Below the pieces are notes generated by a model. The model did not search any database. It was not told the origin of the DNA and worked only from the letters and a program-made list of their open reading frames with translations. A stretch of 64,000 nucleotides of DNA from Cyclina sinensis (taxonomy: Eukaryota; Mollusca; Bivalvia; Venerida; Veneridae): contig JAAONU010000002.1 in NCBI GenBank assembly GCA_012932295.1, forward strand, positions 19,685,770 through 19,749,769, in the 5' to 3' direction. Shown here one piece after another: positions 23,704 through 33,617 of the stretch (within the stretch, counting starts at the first letter, position 1; each line of letters opens with the position of its first letter). The position numbers and the translations under genes are program-made.

Positions 23704-24993
23704 TCAGTCAAAAAATCTTGACAGTTCTCTGTCAAGTAACGTGTGTACAATTTTGTTAATTCTGCTTTGCTTCTACCACTGGATAATAGCTTTTTCCAGT
23801 CAGGAATTGGCATATTATACTGCATAACAACTGGCGTGAAGGTGGCATTAATCTCACCGCGTCTTTGTTGAGCAGTAGATTTCAAGCTATTTGAAACATA
23901 TTTATCAAACACATTATGCACACAGTCTACACCATTGCTGTGAAAGAGAATGTACTTGCAAAACTTAGAAGCCATGACACAGAATGTCAGCTTGGCCCCT
24001 GGTGTAGGCTGCAACATTTGAACTATGGCCATGCCATCAAACAAAATGCAGTCAGGCTGTTCAACACTACTAACACTGCAGGGGGAACCAGAAATGTTTT
24101 CTAGTCTTGCTAGAAAATCAGATTTTTTTTGTTGACATCATAACACCATCATCAGTGAACAAACTAAGAGGAACTGTTGAGTTCTCAAATGACAAGACCC
24201 TTCACAGAGGCACCTTTTTTAAAAGGATTAATTGCTAGCAACCGTAAATACATTTCTTCACCATTGATCAGAATACCTTTGTATTTGGCCTTTACTACAG
24301 ACTTACTGAAGATGTGGTCATTATCTTCACACAGGGTCTTGCCATAGGTTCAAAGAAGCCTTTCTCTGCTTCAGGTGTCAGTCGCTTAGAAACAAACTTA
24401 ACAAGCATTTCTTTACCTGTCTCATGACAGTTTAACAAACTTGTCTCAACATCTTCAGTGACTTCAACACCAGTAGCAAAGTTCAGTAATTTTGATGGAG
24501 GATTTGTAAGTGAAAAGGGATCAATGAAAGCTTCATCAAACAATTCAAGCATGCTGTCCACTGCATTATTGTATGACTGTGTATGAAAGTTTGAATCAAA
24601 GTGGTGCTTCTTTGTCAGATTTATAGGGTCTTTGTTAGAAATGTAGACTTTATAATATCTAGCTGTGACTGATCGTGACAGAAACCATTGACCCAGAGCA
24701 TTGTCATTATGAGTTATGCCAATAATACCACCAGAAGATTTTAAGGCTTTGTTTTCAGTGACCTCAAGGACATAATCATTCCATACTGCATTAAAAGACC
24801 ACCTGTTAGTTTAGTCACAAAAAGGCCTCTGTTAAAAAATTCTTGTAACGGTTCAGGTAAACGCCTCATAGAAAGCACTTGGTAAGTCATGAATTTAGAA
24901 TAGACAGTGTGATTGGAAGCAAACAAGAAGGGCAACAGTTTTGTTTTGGCATACAAATTTAGATCCCATATGCCAGATTTACTGATTTTATTT
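23704..24993 (-). pseudogene. N-terminal part of PIN/CXC protein, copy 1
   Basis: The minus-strand frames give KSGIWDLNLYAKTKLLPFLF, the FMTYQVLSMRRLPEPLQEFF block, a middle block ending GFFEPMARPCVKIMTTSSVSL, and MFDGMAIVQMLQPTPGAKLT to RSKAELTKLYTRYLTENC. The sequence then leaves homology at 23704, before the nuclease motifs. Lesions seen: a one-base deletion at about 24803 relative to copy 2 (after KLTGG), and a frame change near 24335 that is also present in copy 2. The family pattern (DLxLHA...LLPFxFA..., seen in uncharacterised proteins of molluscs and cnidarians as I recall them) is clear, but the function of this N-terminal half is unknown to me. Non-functional. Confidence 0.75.
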
Positions 24994-25805
24994 ATTAAGA
25001 ATTAAAAGTTTTTATTTAAATTATCTGTATTTTATAATATTTGTAATGTCTGACTAGTTTTTCACACTTCCTCTCCAGTAAATTACCATAAAGAGACTAG
25101 AAAACAAAAATACTGACAGACTAAGGTTATCAACACTTCACTGTTTGTTAGCATGTTTGAATATTGTGGAATAAACACTTTTAGATAATAATTAATGTAT
25201 AAATATTAATACTATCAGGTAGTATATATCTTTAAATAATTGTTAACCTGATTATCTTAAATATAATTCATAATATTTCTTATGTTAACATTGGTGACAT
25301 TTAAAATTTGGAGCCACAAAAACTTTTCGGTGGTCATGTAAAAAATGCCTCATGAAATTGGTCCTATAAATTTTAGCATTGTAATTTTTAGAATGGGTTG
25401 TGAATGTAATTTTATGATGACTAGACCTGGATAATATTATCATGAGACAACAAATAAGTTCTTACCTAAAAAAACATTTATACTTACTAGATTTTTTAAA
25501 AAATAATCCATTTCTTTTCTTCACACAAAAAAAACACTGCATGCATTATCACACATAGGGCTATCATCAAAATTTTAATTTTATAAAAAAAAACAATGTA
25601 ATTTTTATTTCAAAGGAGATATATCTGTTGTACAGACTCTGTTTTACATCAAAATATTAAATATAAGAATAAAAATAAATGATACTCTGCAACATTAACA
25701 TTGTCAGCCACCACTTACACATTTTTCATGCTAAATTTGACCTTTTAACCTTCAGAATTTTTTTTTATGAGTACTAAGTAATGATTTTTTGTCTTATTGC
25801 ATACA

Positions 25806-26030
25806 CTAAACATTTCTTTTACAGGAAAGTTTTAAAAAGCATACAAACATATTTATTGTGAAAAGTCTTTCTTCATTTTTATATACAAGAATTAAGAATT
25901 TTTCTTGGCGGCCATCTTGGACGTCATCTTGGACGCCATCTTGGATTTCTCGAAATGCCACCAGCTGCGGCAAAAGAGCCAGGCATTTTGAAAAACTACA
26001 GACCCTTACGAGTATTTTGGTATATAACAT
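25806..26030 (-). other. Small ORF at the inverted end, copy 1
   Basis: An ATG-started frame of 74 codons begins inside the inverted end (MLYTKILVRVCSFSKCLALL...). Its counterpart at 43069-43281 is also open; the two differ by a 12-bp in-frame unit (DDVQ) and substitutions. The right-hand end at 53930-54068 also keeps an open frame over its length. It may be a leader exon or chance; no known domain. Confidence 0.35.
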
Positions 26031-26089
26031 GCCTTGTTAACAGACGAGTCCCACCCCACCTTTCCATACGGCCAAATAGTCACTCTACC

Positions 26090-26643
26090 AAATATATACC
26101 TCAATATAAACAGGTGACCCCTGGGGCGGGGTCAATTTTGACAATCTTGGTAGAGGTCAACTAGACAATACCTCGTGCAAAAGTAAATTAGAACTATGGG
26201 CCTTTAGAATTAAGGGCCTTGTGGTTTCAGAGAAGAAGATTCCTAATTTTTTTCCTCTACAATTCTATGTAACATATGAGCCCCTCAGGCAAGGCTAATT
26301 TTGACCCCAGGGATATAATTTGAAAAAATTTGGTAGAGGACCTCTAGATGATATACCAAAATATCTAAGCTCCAGGTTTTGTGGTTTCAGACAAGAAGAT
26401 TTTTAAAGATTTATCTTTTGGTTGCCATAGCAACCTTAGTTCTGCATCGAACCGAATTCTTTGAGAATTTTGGCAAAAGCTTCATGCAAGGAACATCCCT
26501 GCCAAGTTTTATGAACTTTGGCCAAGTGGTTTCCAAGGAGATGTAGTTTAAATCAAAATGTTGATGCACTAACGCACCACGATGGACGACAGACATCATG
26601 CGATCACAATAGCTCACATTAGCACATTGTGCTTAGGTGAGCT
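26090..26643 (+). mobile_element. 3' part of a HINE-like element (GCTCACC family)
   Basis: It starts at the outer end of copy 1 in a ~165-bp-type unit (GTGACCCCTGGGGCGGGGTC) and carries about two further units. It then has the closing segment GGTTGCCATAGCAACC with GCTTCATGCAAGGAACATCC and ends with AGCTCACATTAGCACATTGTGCTTAGGTGAGCT-type hairpin sequence at about 26611-26643 followed by AAAAA. The head is missing; copy 1 of the PIN/CXC transposon lies where the 5' part would be. Confidence 0.65.
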
Positions 26644-27663
26644 AAAAATTGCAGTTACATGAATTGTACATGAACATTCTATGTTGTCTGGTGCAACAGA
26701 TGAATGAACAGACAGACAGAGAAATGGATAGTTTCCTACAGATTGACTGTATCTGTTGAACATTTGTGTAAAGTATGTATCAAAACCCTTTGATGAATCA
26801 CAGAGTTCAGAGCAGACAGTATTTTATATCACTTTGACAATAGTTTCTGACCTTGACCCTAAAAACCTGGGTCTTTGTCATGATATGTTGTTTTTTTGTG
26901 ATGAACATTTTGTGGTAAGTTACATGAAAATTTTATGAAAAAAGGCAATATTCAGAGCAATGATGAACTTTACAAAGATAGATGGATGGTGCCATTACTA
27001 TTACAAGATTCATGCATTCAGAAAAAACACTCACCCGTTTTTAGGCTTAAACTAGAATTTTACATTATAGAAATTCTTTAAGTAAATACAAAGCACACCA
27101 GCCAATCTTCAGTGCACAACATGATTTTTTGCAACTGTACAGATTTCTTATTGAAAAAGACCATTTAACCTTTCAAGCGACGGATTGTTGATCCGCAAGA
27201 GAGCATAAAACATCATTGCGTGATGATGTAGTATCCTAATATTGAAATATCAGTATCATTTTATAAAGATTAATGAGCTTTGCTTATGTACTCTTTGCAT
27301 AATTGCAATTTACTTCAAAGACAGACATTTACAGGAGAGAACAATTTTAACTTTATTTGCATACTCAAATTTCTATTACCAGGTACATTATGAGGTACTC
27401 AGTACTTTTTGAGTTACTGCAGGAAGGACAGAAAGACTGAAAACTACATTTAAAGCAAATTTTATAAAATTCTATTCAGTACAAACTTACAGAGTGATAT
27501 TACACTTTGAAAGCAACAGTATTATGCATTCTGCGAACGGATATCCTAATCCACATACAAAGTTTCTGGAACTAAGCTTCCATACTATTTCAGTAATTTC
27601 ATGGAATTAAGATTCTGCTATAGTTTTCAATTATATACAGTAAAGCAAAAAGAAAGAACCTAC
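26644..27663. other. Intron-like/intergenic DNA
   Basis: No second thrombospondin exon or other coding sequence could be recognised downstream of the exon at 27664-27876 on the minus strand. If the gene is intact this stretch is intron. A short tRNA-unlike hairpin (GGATTGTTGATCC) lies near 27183. Confidence 0.4.
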
Positions 27664-27876
27664 CCCTGGTTTGCAGTCCCTGTCCACACTGTGGTATCTT
27701 GTGGGGGGGCAGTGAGCACCTGCTCCAAGTACCAACATCCCAGTAGTAACCCTTACATAATGTGAGATTGTTGCAGTGTTTAACCTCTGTGAGAATGCTG
27801 GGGCATGGTGTTCCACCAAACATTGGCTCCTGTATGATATATCTCTGATGTGTCTGCCTTGGAAGTATCTGTGTGG
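27664..27876 (-). CDS. Internal exon, thrombospondin type-1 repeat protein (THSD7-like)
   Basis: A 213-bp minus-strand exon bounded by an acceptor TTATTTGTAG (complement of 27877-27886) and a donor GTAGGTTC (complement of 27656-27663). It encodes about 71 residues with the end of one TSP1 repeat (GGTPCPSILTEVKHCNNLTLC) and the start of the next (YYWDVGTWSRCSLPP...CGQGLQTR). The WSxCS and CGxGxQTR motifs and the cysteine spacing are diagnostic of TSP1 repeats. Tyr-x-Trp before the W-S-x-C is as in THSD7A/B-type extracellular or membrane-anchored proteins. Both splice sites are phase 1, so the exon is symmetric, as usual for TSP1 modules. The remaining exons are outside what I can recognise. 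A tandem-repeat element begins only ~12 bp upstream of the acceptor in the intron. Confidence 0.8.
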
Positions 27877-27887
27877 CTACAAATAAC

Positions 27888-29734
27888 AACAAGAGATGTT
27901 TGTAAAACATATATGCCCCTCTAACACCTTATCCATGAAGTTTTGAGGAGCTGGGACCAAGTGTTCTACAGTTATTGATTGGAAACCATTTTGCTATTCA
28001 AGGACACTGTGCCCATGGCCTTTGATCTGGTGACCTGAAAAACTAAAGGGCTCATCTACAAGTCATGAACAACTTATATACAAAGTTTGAGGAACATGAA
28101 GCATTCCTAAAAGCATTCTACACTTACTCATCAGAAACCATTTTGCTTTTCAAGGTCACTGTTATCCTTGACCTTTGACCCAATGACCTGAAAAATGATA
28201 TTGTTATCAACAAATTATGACAGATCTACATACTAAGTCTGTTGAACCTGGGCCCAAGGATTCCCTAAATATTCAGTAGAAACTGTTTTGCTCTTCAAAG
28301 TTACTGTGACCTTAACTGTTGACATAATATCCCTAAAAACTACAGTGGTCATCTAATTGTCATGACCAACCTACCTATTAAGTTTTAAGGAGCTGGGCCC
28401 AAGTTATCTATAGTAATTGATTGGACACTATTTTGCTATACAAGGTCACTGTCACCCTGACCTTGACCTTTGACCTGGTGACCAGAAAATATATAGGGGT
28501 CATTAACTTGTCATGACCAAACTACAAGCTTAGTTTGAACAACCATGGGCAAAGGGTTCTAAAGTTATTGATCAGAAACCATTTTGCTATTCAAGGTCAA
28601 TGTGACGTTGACTTTTGACCTGGTGATGTGAAAAAATACAGAGGTCATCTACTGGTCATGGCTAGCCTACACAATAAGTATGAAGAACCTGAGACCAAGC
28701 CTTCTATAGATACTGATCAGAAACCAGTTTCCTTTTCTAGCTCACTGTGATTTGACCTGTGCCCTGGTCATCTACTGGTCATAACCAACCTACACACTAA
28801 GTTTGAACAACTTGGATTTAAGGGTTCTATAGTTATTGATCAGAAACTGTTTTGCTTTTCAGGGTCACTGTTACCCTTGACATTGACCTGGTGACCTTAA
28901 AAACTATAGGGGTCATCTACTGGTCATGATCCACCTAAACATACTCAATTTAAACAACCTGTGACCAAGGGTTCTTTAGTTATTGATTGGATACTGATTT
29001 GCTATTCAAGGTCACTGTGACCTTGACCTTTGACCTGGTGATGTAACAAGAGGGCCATGATGGCCCTAGATTGCTCACCTGAATACTTTGCCTTTGGGTC
29101 TGCTGTTGAGTAAACATCAGAAGCTTTTTTCAAATTCTCCTTAAATAAATCTATATGAATTCAAGTGACCCCCCCCCCCCCACAAGGGTAGAGCCAATTT
29201 TCACTCAAGGGGCATAATCTTAAGGCTCAGGGCCTTGTGGTTTCAGACAAGAAGATTTTCAAAGTTTTCCCTATATAAGCCTATGTAAAATCAACTGACC
29301 CCTGGGCAGGGCCAAATTTGACCCCAGGGGTAAACTTTGAACAAATTTGGTAGAGGTCCACCAGACAATGCTACATACCAAATCTAAAGGCTCAGGGCCT
29401 TGTCATTTCAGACAAGAAGATTTTCAAAAATTTTTCCTTTCTGTTGCCATAGCAACCAGAGTTCTTGATAGAATTCAATTGCTTAAACAACTTTGGTAGA
29501 GCTTTATGCATGGAATATCGCAGGCATGTTTCTTCAAAGTTGGTCGAGCAGTATAGGAGGAGAAGTTGTTCAAGTTAAATTGTTGACGATGAGAACACAC
29601 AGCATATGACGCATGAGGAAGGACGCCAGACAATCAATGATCCCAACAGCTCACCCTTGAGCACTTTGTGCTTAGGTGAGCTAAAAAACTATAGGGTTCA
29701 TTACTAGTCATGATCAACCTACACACTAAGTTTT
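27888..29734 (+). mobile_element. HINE-like element, 'AACAAGAGATGTTTG' family, interrupted
   Basis: The head AACAAGAGATGTTTGTAAAA is followed by CATATATGCCCCT. The body is about eight ~165-bp units with GTGACCTTGACCTTTGACCTGG, GGTCATCTACTGGTCATGA and AGGAGCTGGGACCAAG-type motifs. A complete GCTCACC-family element sits inside at 29045-29682. The 3' tail with GGGGCATA expected for this family is not seen; near 29735 another head begins. On the minus strand its head forms the sequence just upstream of the thrombospondin-exon acceptor. Confidence 0.65.
29045..29682 (+). mobile_element. Short complete HINE-like element, GCTCACC family
   Basis: Head AACAAGAGGGCCATGATGGC with GCTCACCTGA; three ~165-bp-type units including a C-run at 29169-29181; the GTTGCCATAGCAACCAGAG closing segment; tail AGCTCACCC...GCTTAGGTGAGCT then AAAAAA. 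It is nested in the ~165-bp array of the element at 27888. The host reads ...GACCTGGTGATGT before and AAAAAACTATAGGGTTCA after, which matches uninterrupted paralogous units such as GACCTGGTGATGTGAAAAAA at 28618. Both ends are therefore known to within the A-run. Confidence 0.85.
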
Positions 29735-30794
29735 AACTAGAACTATCACTAAAGGTGATTAATACCCCCACATGGGTGCTTGATACTGGAACTGGAAAGC
29801 TAAGAATCAATGGCATAAAGTGACATAAGAAACATGGAAATATGTATATATTTAATATTTAATAATATTGTATATAGAGAAAACAATTACCGGTAGACTA
29901 TGAATTGTATATTTTCTAGTAGAACTAGTTGGTGCTCTAGCTGATCTCTTCTGGAATAAGACATCTAAAGCATTCACGAGCTTTACTTCAAAAACGATCA
30001 TCATCGAAATTTACAAGTACATATTTGGACATGAATGCATCCTTATCCATCTGGGAATAAATCCCTGACTGTTCCTGTAACTCATGAGGTATCATCCAGA
30101 AACTGGTTTTCTATTTTCAGTTCAAGTGAACAGTGACCTTGATCCAACTGGCCCAATTTTCAATCCCAAGCATCGTCTTTACAGAAACTATCTTTAAAGA
30201 AAGTTTCATCACAATGTCTCATTCGTAACTCAAGTTATTGAGCAGAACCTTTTTTTTTTTTAGTAACAGTGACCTTGACATTGACCTTAGCAGCCCCAAA
30301 GTCGAACTTGACCTGTATTTTATGATCTTACACCTGTGTACCAAAACTTTCTGTCAAGCCTTAGTAGTTATTATCTAGAATTTTTATAGGTGGATATATA
30401 ACAAACATTCCTGCGAATGCACAGAGTAAAACTGTTTGAGCAATTCTAGAAAAAAAAAACATTATAAGAAACACTTCTATAAAGTTTGCAGTGTGTCATT
30501 TGCTGCCAAATATTGACAAAAATCTAGATTGAGCAATTTTAGAAAAGGGCAAAATAAGAAACATTTCTAATAAGTTTGGCAATAAATGGCTTAATGGTTT
30601 TAGAGGAGATGTCATTTTAAGCTAAATATTGACAAAAATCTATTTTAAGCTCTGGCAGCATTTGTGCACTGGAGTGGAACCATTTGAGCAAATAAAATAG
30701 AGTGCTATGTAAATGTAAGAACATTTCTGTGACTTTTGTTGGAAATTGACCTTACAGTTAAGGAGGATATGCTGTATGAATTTGTTCTACTTTT
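29735..30794 (+). mobile_element. HINE-like element, 'AACTAGAACTATCAC' family, degenerate
   Basis: Head AACTAGAACTATCACTAAAG with AATACCCCCACATGGG, related to the minus-strand element at 3395-3772. The body holds diverged units with GTGACCTTGACATTGACCTT and AACATTTCTGT(A/G)A motifs. No clear tail was found before the minus-strand element at 30795, so the 3' limit is only approximate. Confidence 0.45.
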
Positions 30795-32254
30795 AGCTCA
30801 CCTGAGCACTTTGTGTTGAAGGTAAGCTTTTGTGATCACACTGTGTCCGTCATCAACTTTCTATTTTAAACAACATCTTCTCCTTAACCACAAGGTGAAA
30901 GATGATAAAACATTACAGGAATGTTTGTTGCATGAAGATTTACCAAAGTTGTTAAAACAATTCCATTCCATGAAGAGCTCTGGTTGCTATTGCAACAAGA
31001 ATGAACAAGAGCTGTCACTGGAAACTGACATATGCCCCCGAAATGTAGCTTTGAAATGAAACTGGTGTAAATATATAACTGAATATGCCTGTGGAAAAAA
31101 AATCAGACAAAAAATAGAGCATGAACTGAAGGTAAATGGTAAAGTAATGTTTTTCTGCTTCAGATTCTTATATGAGGTTGAAGACATAATTATTCAATGA
31201 AAAAGAAAGCAGTGACTTTGGCCTTGAATACAAACAATTTTGTTTTAATCCCAACCCGTACTGAAGTTTTATATATAACAAGGCTTGGTGACAAACATTC
31301 TGGTTTCATTAAAATTCCCCAAGTGGTTTTGGAGATGTAGCTTGGACAAGATTTTAATATAGAAGTTAGAGTAAAAAATGACTAAGGGCCCATAACACTG
31401 CCAAAAATAATCCGTCCAGAAACTCCTGACAATATGCACAGCTACACTTGGTGACAAACATTCCTGTGAAGTTCCAACGACATCCTCCAGTGGTTTTGGA
31501 GATGAAGCGTGGACAAGATTTTAATATAGAAGTTAGAGTAAAAAATTATTAAGTGCTCATAACTCTGCCAAAAATAATCCGATCAGAAACTCCTGATGAT
31601 ATGCACAACTACGCTTGGTGACAAATTCAATGAAATCCTCAAGCAGTTTTGGAGATGAAGTTTGGACAAGACTTTAATATAGAAGTTAGAGTAAAAAAAA
31701 TGACTACCCTAAGTAACAATAAATCTGCCAAAAATAAATCAAGCAGAATCTCCTGACGAAATGCACAACTAGGCTTGGTGACAAACATTCCTATTAAGTT
31801 TCAATGAAATCTCTCGAGTGGTTTTGGAGATGAAGCGAGGACAAAATTTTACCAGACAGATGGGTGGACAGATGGATGAATGGATGGACAGACAGTGCTA
31901 TAACTATATGCCTCCCTTCGGGGGCATAAAAACTTTAAAAATCTTCTTGTCTAAAACTGCTAAGCCCAGAGGTCTGAAATTTGGCATGGGGCATTGTCTA
32001 GTGGACCTCTACCAAGTTTGTTCAAATAATGTCCCTGGGGTCACTATTGGCCCTGCCCGGGAGTGTCACAAGTTTTACATAGCAACATAGATGAAAATCT
32101 TTAAAAATCTTCGTGTCTGACACCATGAGGCATAGCATTTTAAGATTTGGCTTGAAGCATTTTCTAGTGGACCTCTACCAAGTTTGTTCAAATACTGTTC
32201 CTGGGGTGACTACTGGCCCAGCCCGAGGAGTCACAAGTTTTCTATAGCAATATA
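30795..32254 (-). mobile_element. Minus-strand HINE-like element, GCTCACC family, split
   Basis: The 3' hairpin lies at 30795-30830 (AGCTCACCTGAGCACTTTGT...). Reading leftwards on the minus strand, the body includes the CTGGTTGCTATTGCAAC closing segment and resumes after an inserted element (31004-31927) with ~165-bp-type units (TCTAGTGGACCTCTACCAAG at about 32000 and 32168). The head is gone; a plus-strand element begins at 32257 at an A-run where the next unit would continue. Confidence 0.65.
31004..31927 (+). mobile_element. HINE-like element, TATGCCCCCG family
   Basis: Head AACAAGAGCTGTCACTGG followed by ATATGCCCCCG. The body is about four ~165-bp units (GTGGTTTTGGAGATGAAGC, AGGCTTGGTGACAAACATTC, AACTCTGCCAAAAATAAT). 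A CAGATGGGTGGACAGATGGA-type run precedes the tail hairpin TATGCC-TCCCTTCG-GGGGCATA, and the next bases are AAAAC. It is nested in the minus-strand element: the flanks GAATGAA before and AAAAACTTTAAAAATC after join into the closing segment seen elsewhere (e.g. complement of 29410-29450). Confidence 0.8.
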
Positions 32255-32256
32255 GA

Positions 32257-32900
32257 AACAAGAGGGCCATGATGGCCCTAGATCGCTCACTTGAATACTT
32301 TGCCTTTGGGTCTGCTATTGTACTAACATCAAAAGCTTTTTAATGAATCTCCCTATATAAATTTATATGAATACAAGTGATCCCCAGGGCAGGGCCAAAT
32401 TTCACTCAAGGGGCATAATTTGAACAAACTTGGTAGATTACCTCTAACTGATGCTCCATTAAAAATATCTAAGTTCTAGGCTCTGTGGTTTCAGACAAGA
32501 GGTTTTTTAAAGTTTTCCCTATATAAGCCTAGGTAACATCAACTGACCCACGGGGCAGGGCCAAATTTGACCCTAGGGGCATAATCTGAACAAATTTGGT
32601 AGAAGTCCACTAGACAATGCTACATACCAAATCTTAAGGCTCAGGGCCTTGTGGTTTCAGACAAGAAGATTTTCAAATCTTTTCCATTCAGTTGCCATAG
32701 CAACCAGAGTTGTTGATGGAATTGAATTCTTTGAACAACTTTGATAGAGCTTCATGGAAGGAATATCCCAGACATGTTTCGTCATTTTTGGCTTAACGGT
32801 TAAGGAGGAGATGTTGTTCAACTCAAATTGTTGAAGACGCACACTAACGAACGACGGACATTTAACGATCCCAAAAGCTCACCCTTAGCAGTGCTCAAGC
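32257..32900 (+). mobile_element. HINE-like element, GCTCACC family, worn tail
   Basis: Head AACAAGAGGGCCATGATGGC with GCTCACTTGA. About three ~165-bp-type units and the GTTGCCATAGCAACCAGAG closing segment follow. The tail starts AAAGCTCACCCTTAGCA at about 32874, but its right arm is altered, so the 3' end near 32900 is approximate. Confidence 0.65.
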
Positions 32901-32932
32901 AATTTTAGGAACATTTCTGTTTAGTTTGGTTA

Positions 32933-33617
32933 AACAAGAGGGCCAAGATGGCCCTGGATCACTCACCTGAGGACTTTGGTTGAGGGTCTGTTGTTAAGGA
33001 CACATCAGATGGAACGTTTACATTTCTTAATAGAAGATTTTCAAAGATCTCATATTTTATACAAATAAAACCAATAGGCTGAGGCAATGTCAAGATAGCA
33101 GCTTTTGAGGAGATATCATTTGAAGCAAAATATTTATGAAAATCTATTTTCAGCACATTTTGTTCAATTTAATGGAACCAATAGAGCAATTTTAATAGAG
33201 GGCTATAAACATGTAAGGATCATTTCTATGGAAAATTACTGTGCCATTATAGAGGAAATGTTGTTTGAATTTTTTTATGCTTTTAGCTTTTGCAGCCCTT
33301 ATGTGCAAATCGAGCAGAATGATAAGAGAAATTTTAGAAAAGGGCAATATAAGGAACATTTCTGTCAAATTTGGTTTAAAATGGCCAAAAGACTTTGTAG
33401 GAAATGTCATTTGAAGCCAAATATTGACCAAAATATATTTTTAGCTCCAGCGGCCATTTTGTTCAAAGGACCAGAACCTTTTTAGCAATTATAATAGACA
33501 GCTATGAAAGGAACATTTTTGTGAAATCTACTGGAAAATGACCTTGCCGTTGAGTTTCTATTTTTAGCTTTTGCAGCCCTATGTGCTATGGAGCAGAACA
33601 GTTTGAGCAATTTTTGA
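32933..33617 (+). mobile_element. HINE-like element, GCTCACC family, tail missing
   Basis: Head AACAAGAGGGCCAAGATGGC (one mismatch in the head hairpin) with ACTCACCTGAG. The body holds units with GGAACATTTCTGT(C/G)AAAT, GAGATGTCATTTGAAGC and TTTTAGCTTTTGCAGCCC, the same type as 59172-60127. It ends near 33617 where another head-like sequence (ACAAGGGAGCCAAAGCGCTC) begins. Confidence 0.6.

Larger units (their letters stand above)
23704..26089 (-). mobile_element. Copy 1 of PIN/CXC gene-bearing TIR transposon, truncated
   Basis: This 2.4-kb stretch is the inverted counterpart of pieces of 43010-51725. Its left terminus in element orientation is GGTAGAGTGACTATTTGGCC-like (complement of 26070-26089). 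It continues through GGTGGGACT, the GGCATGTTATATACC block and the GGCGTCC/AAGATGG stretch into a non-coding leader, then the gene. Homology with copy 2 stops at 23704 in the middle of the coding region, so the nuclease and CXC parts and the other inverted end are missing. Beyond 26089 the flank is a tandem-repeat unit different from the flank of copy 2, so the end at 26089 looks like a true terminus and copy 1 arose by transposition rather than as a simple duplication of the region. Confidence 0.8.

Noticed and set aside
29045..29690. Reading the AAAAA after HINE tails as a retrotransposon poly-A tail
   Set aside because: Nested insertions show that the A-run belongs to the target, and the heads and tails have paired motifs not seen in SINEs or LINEs.
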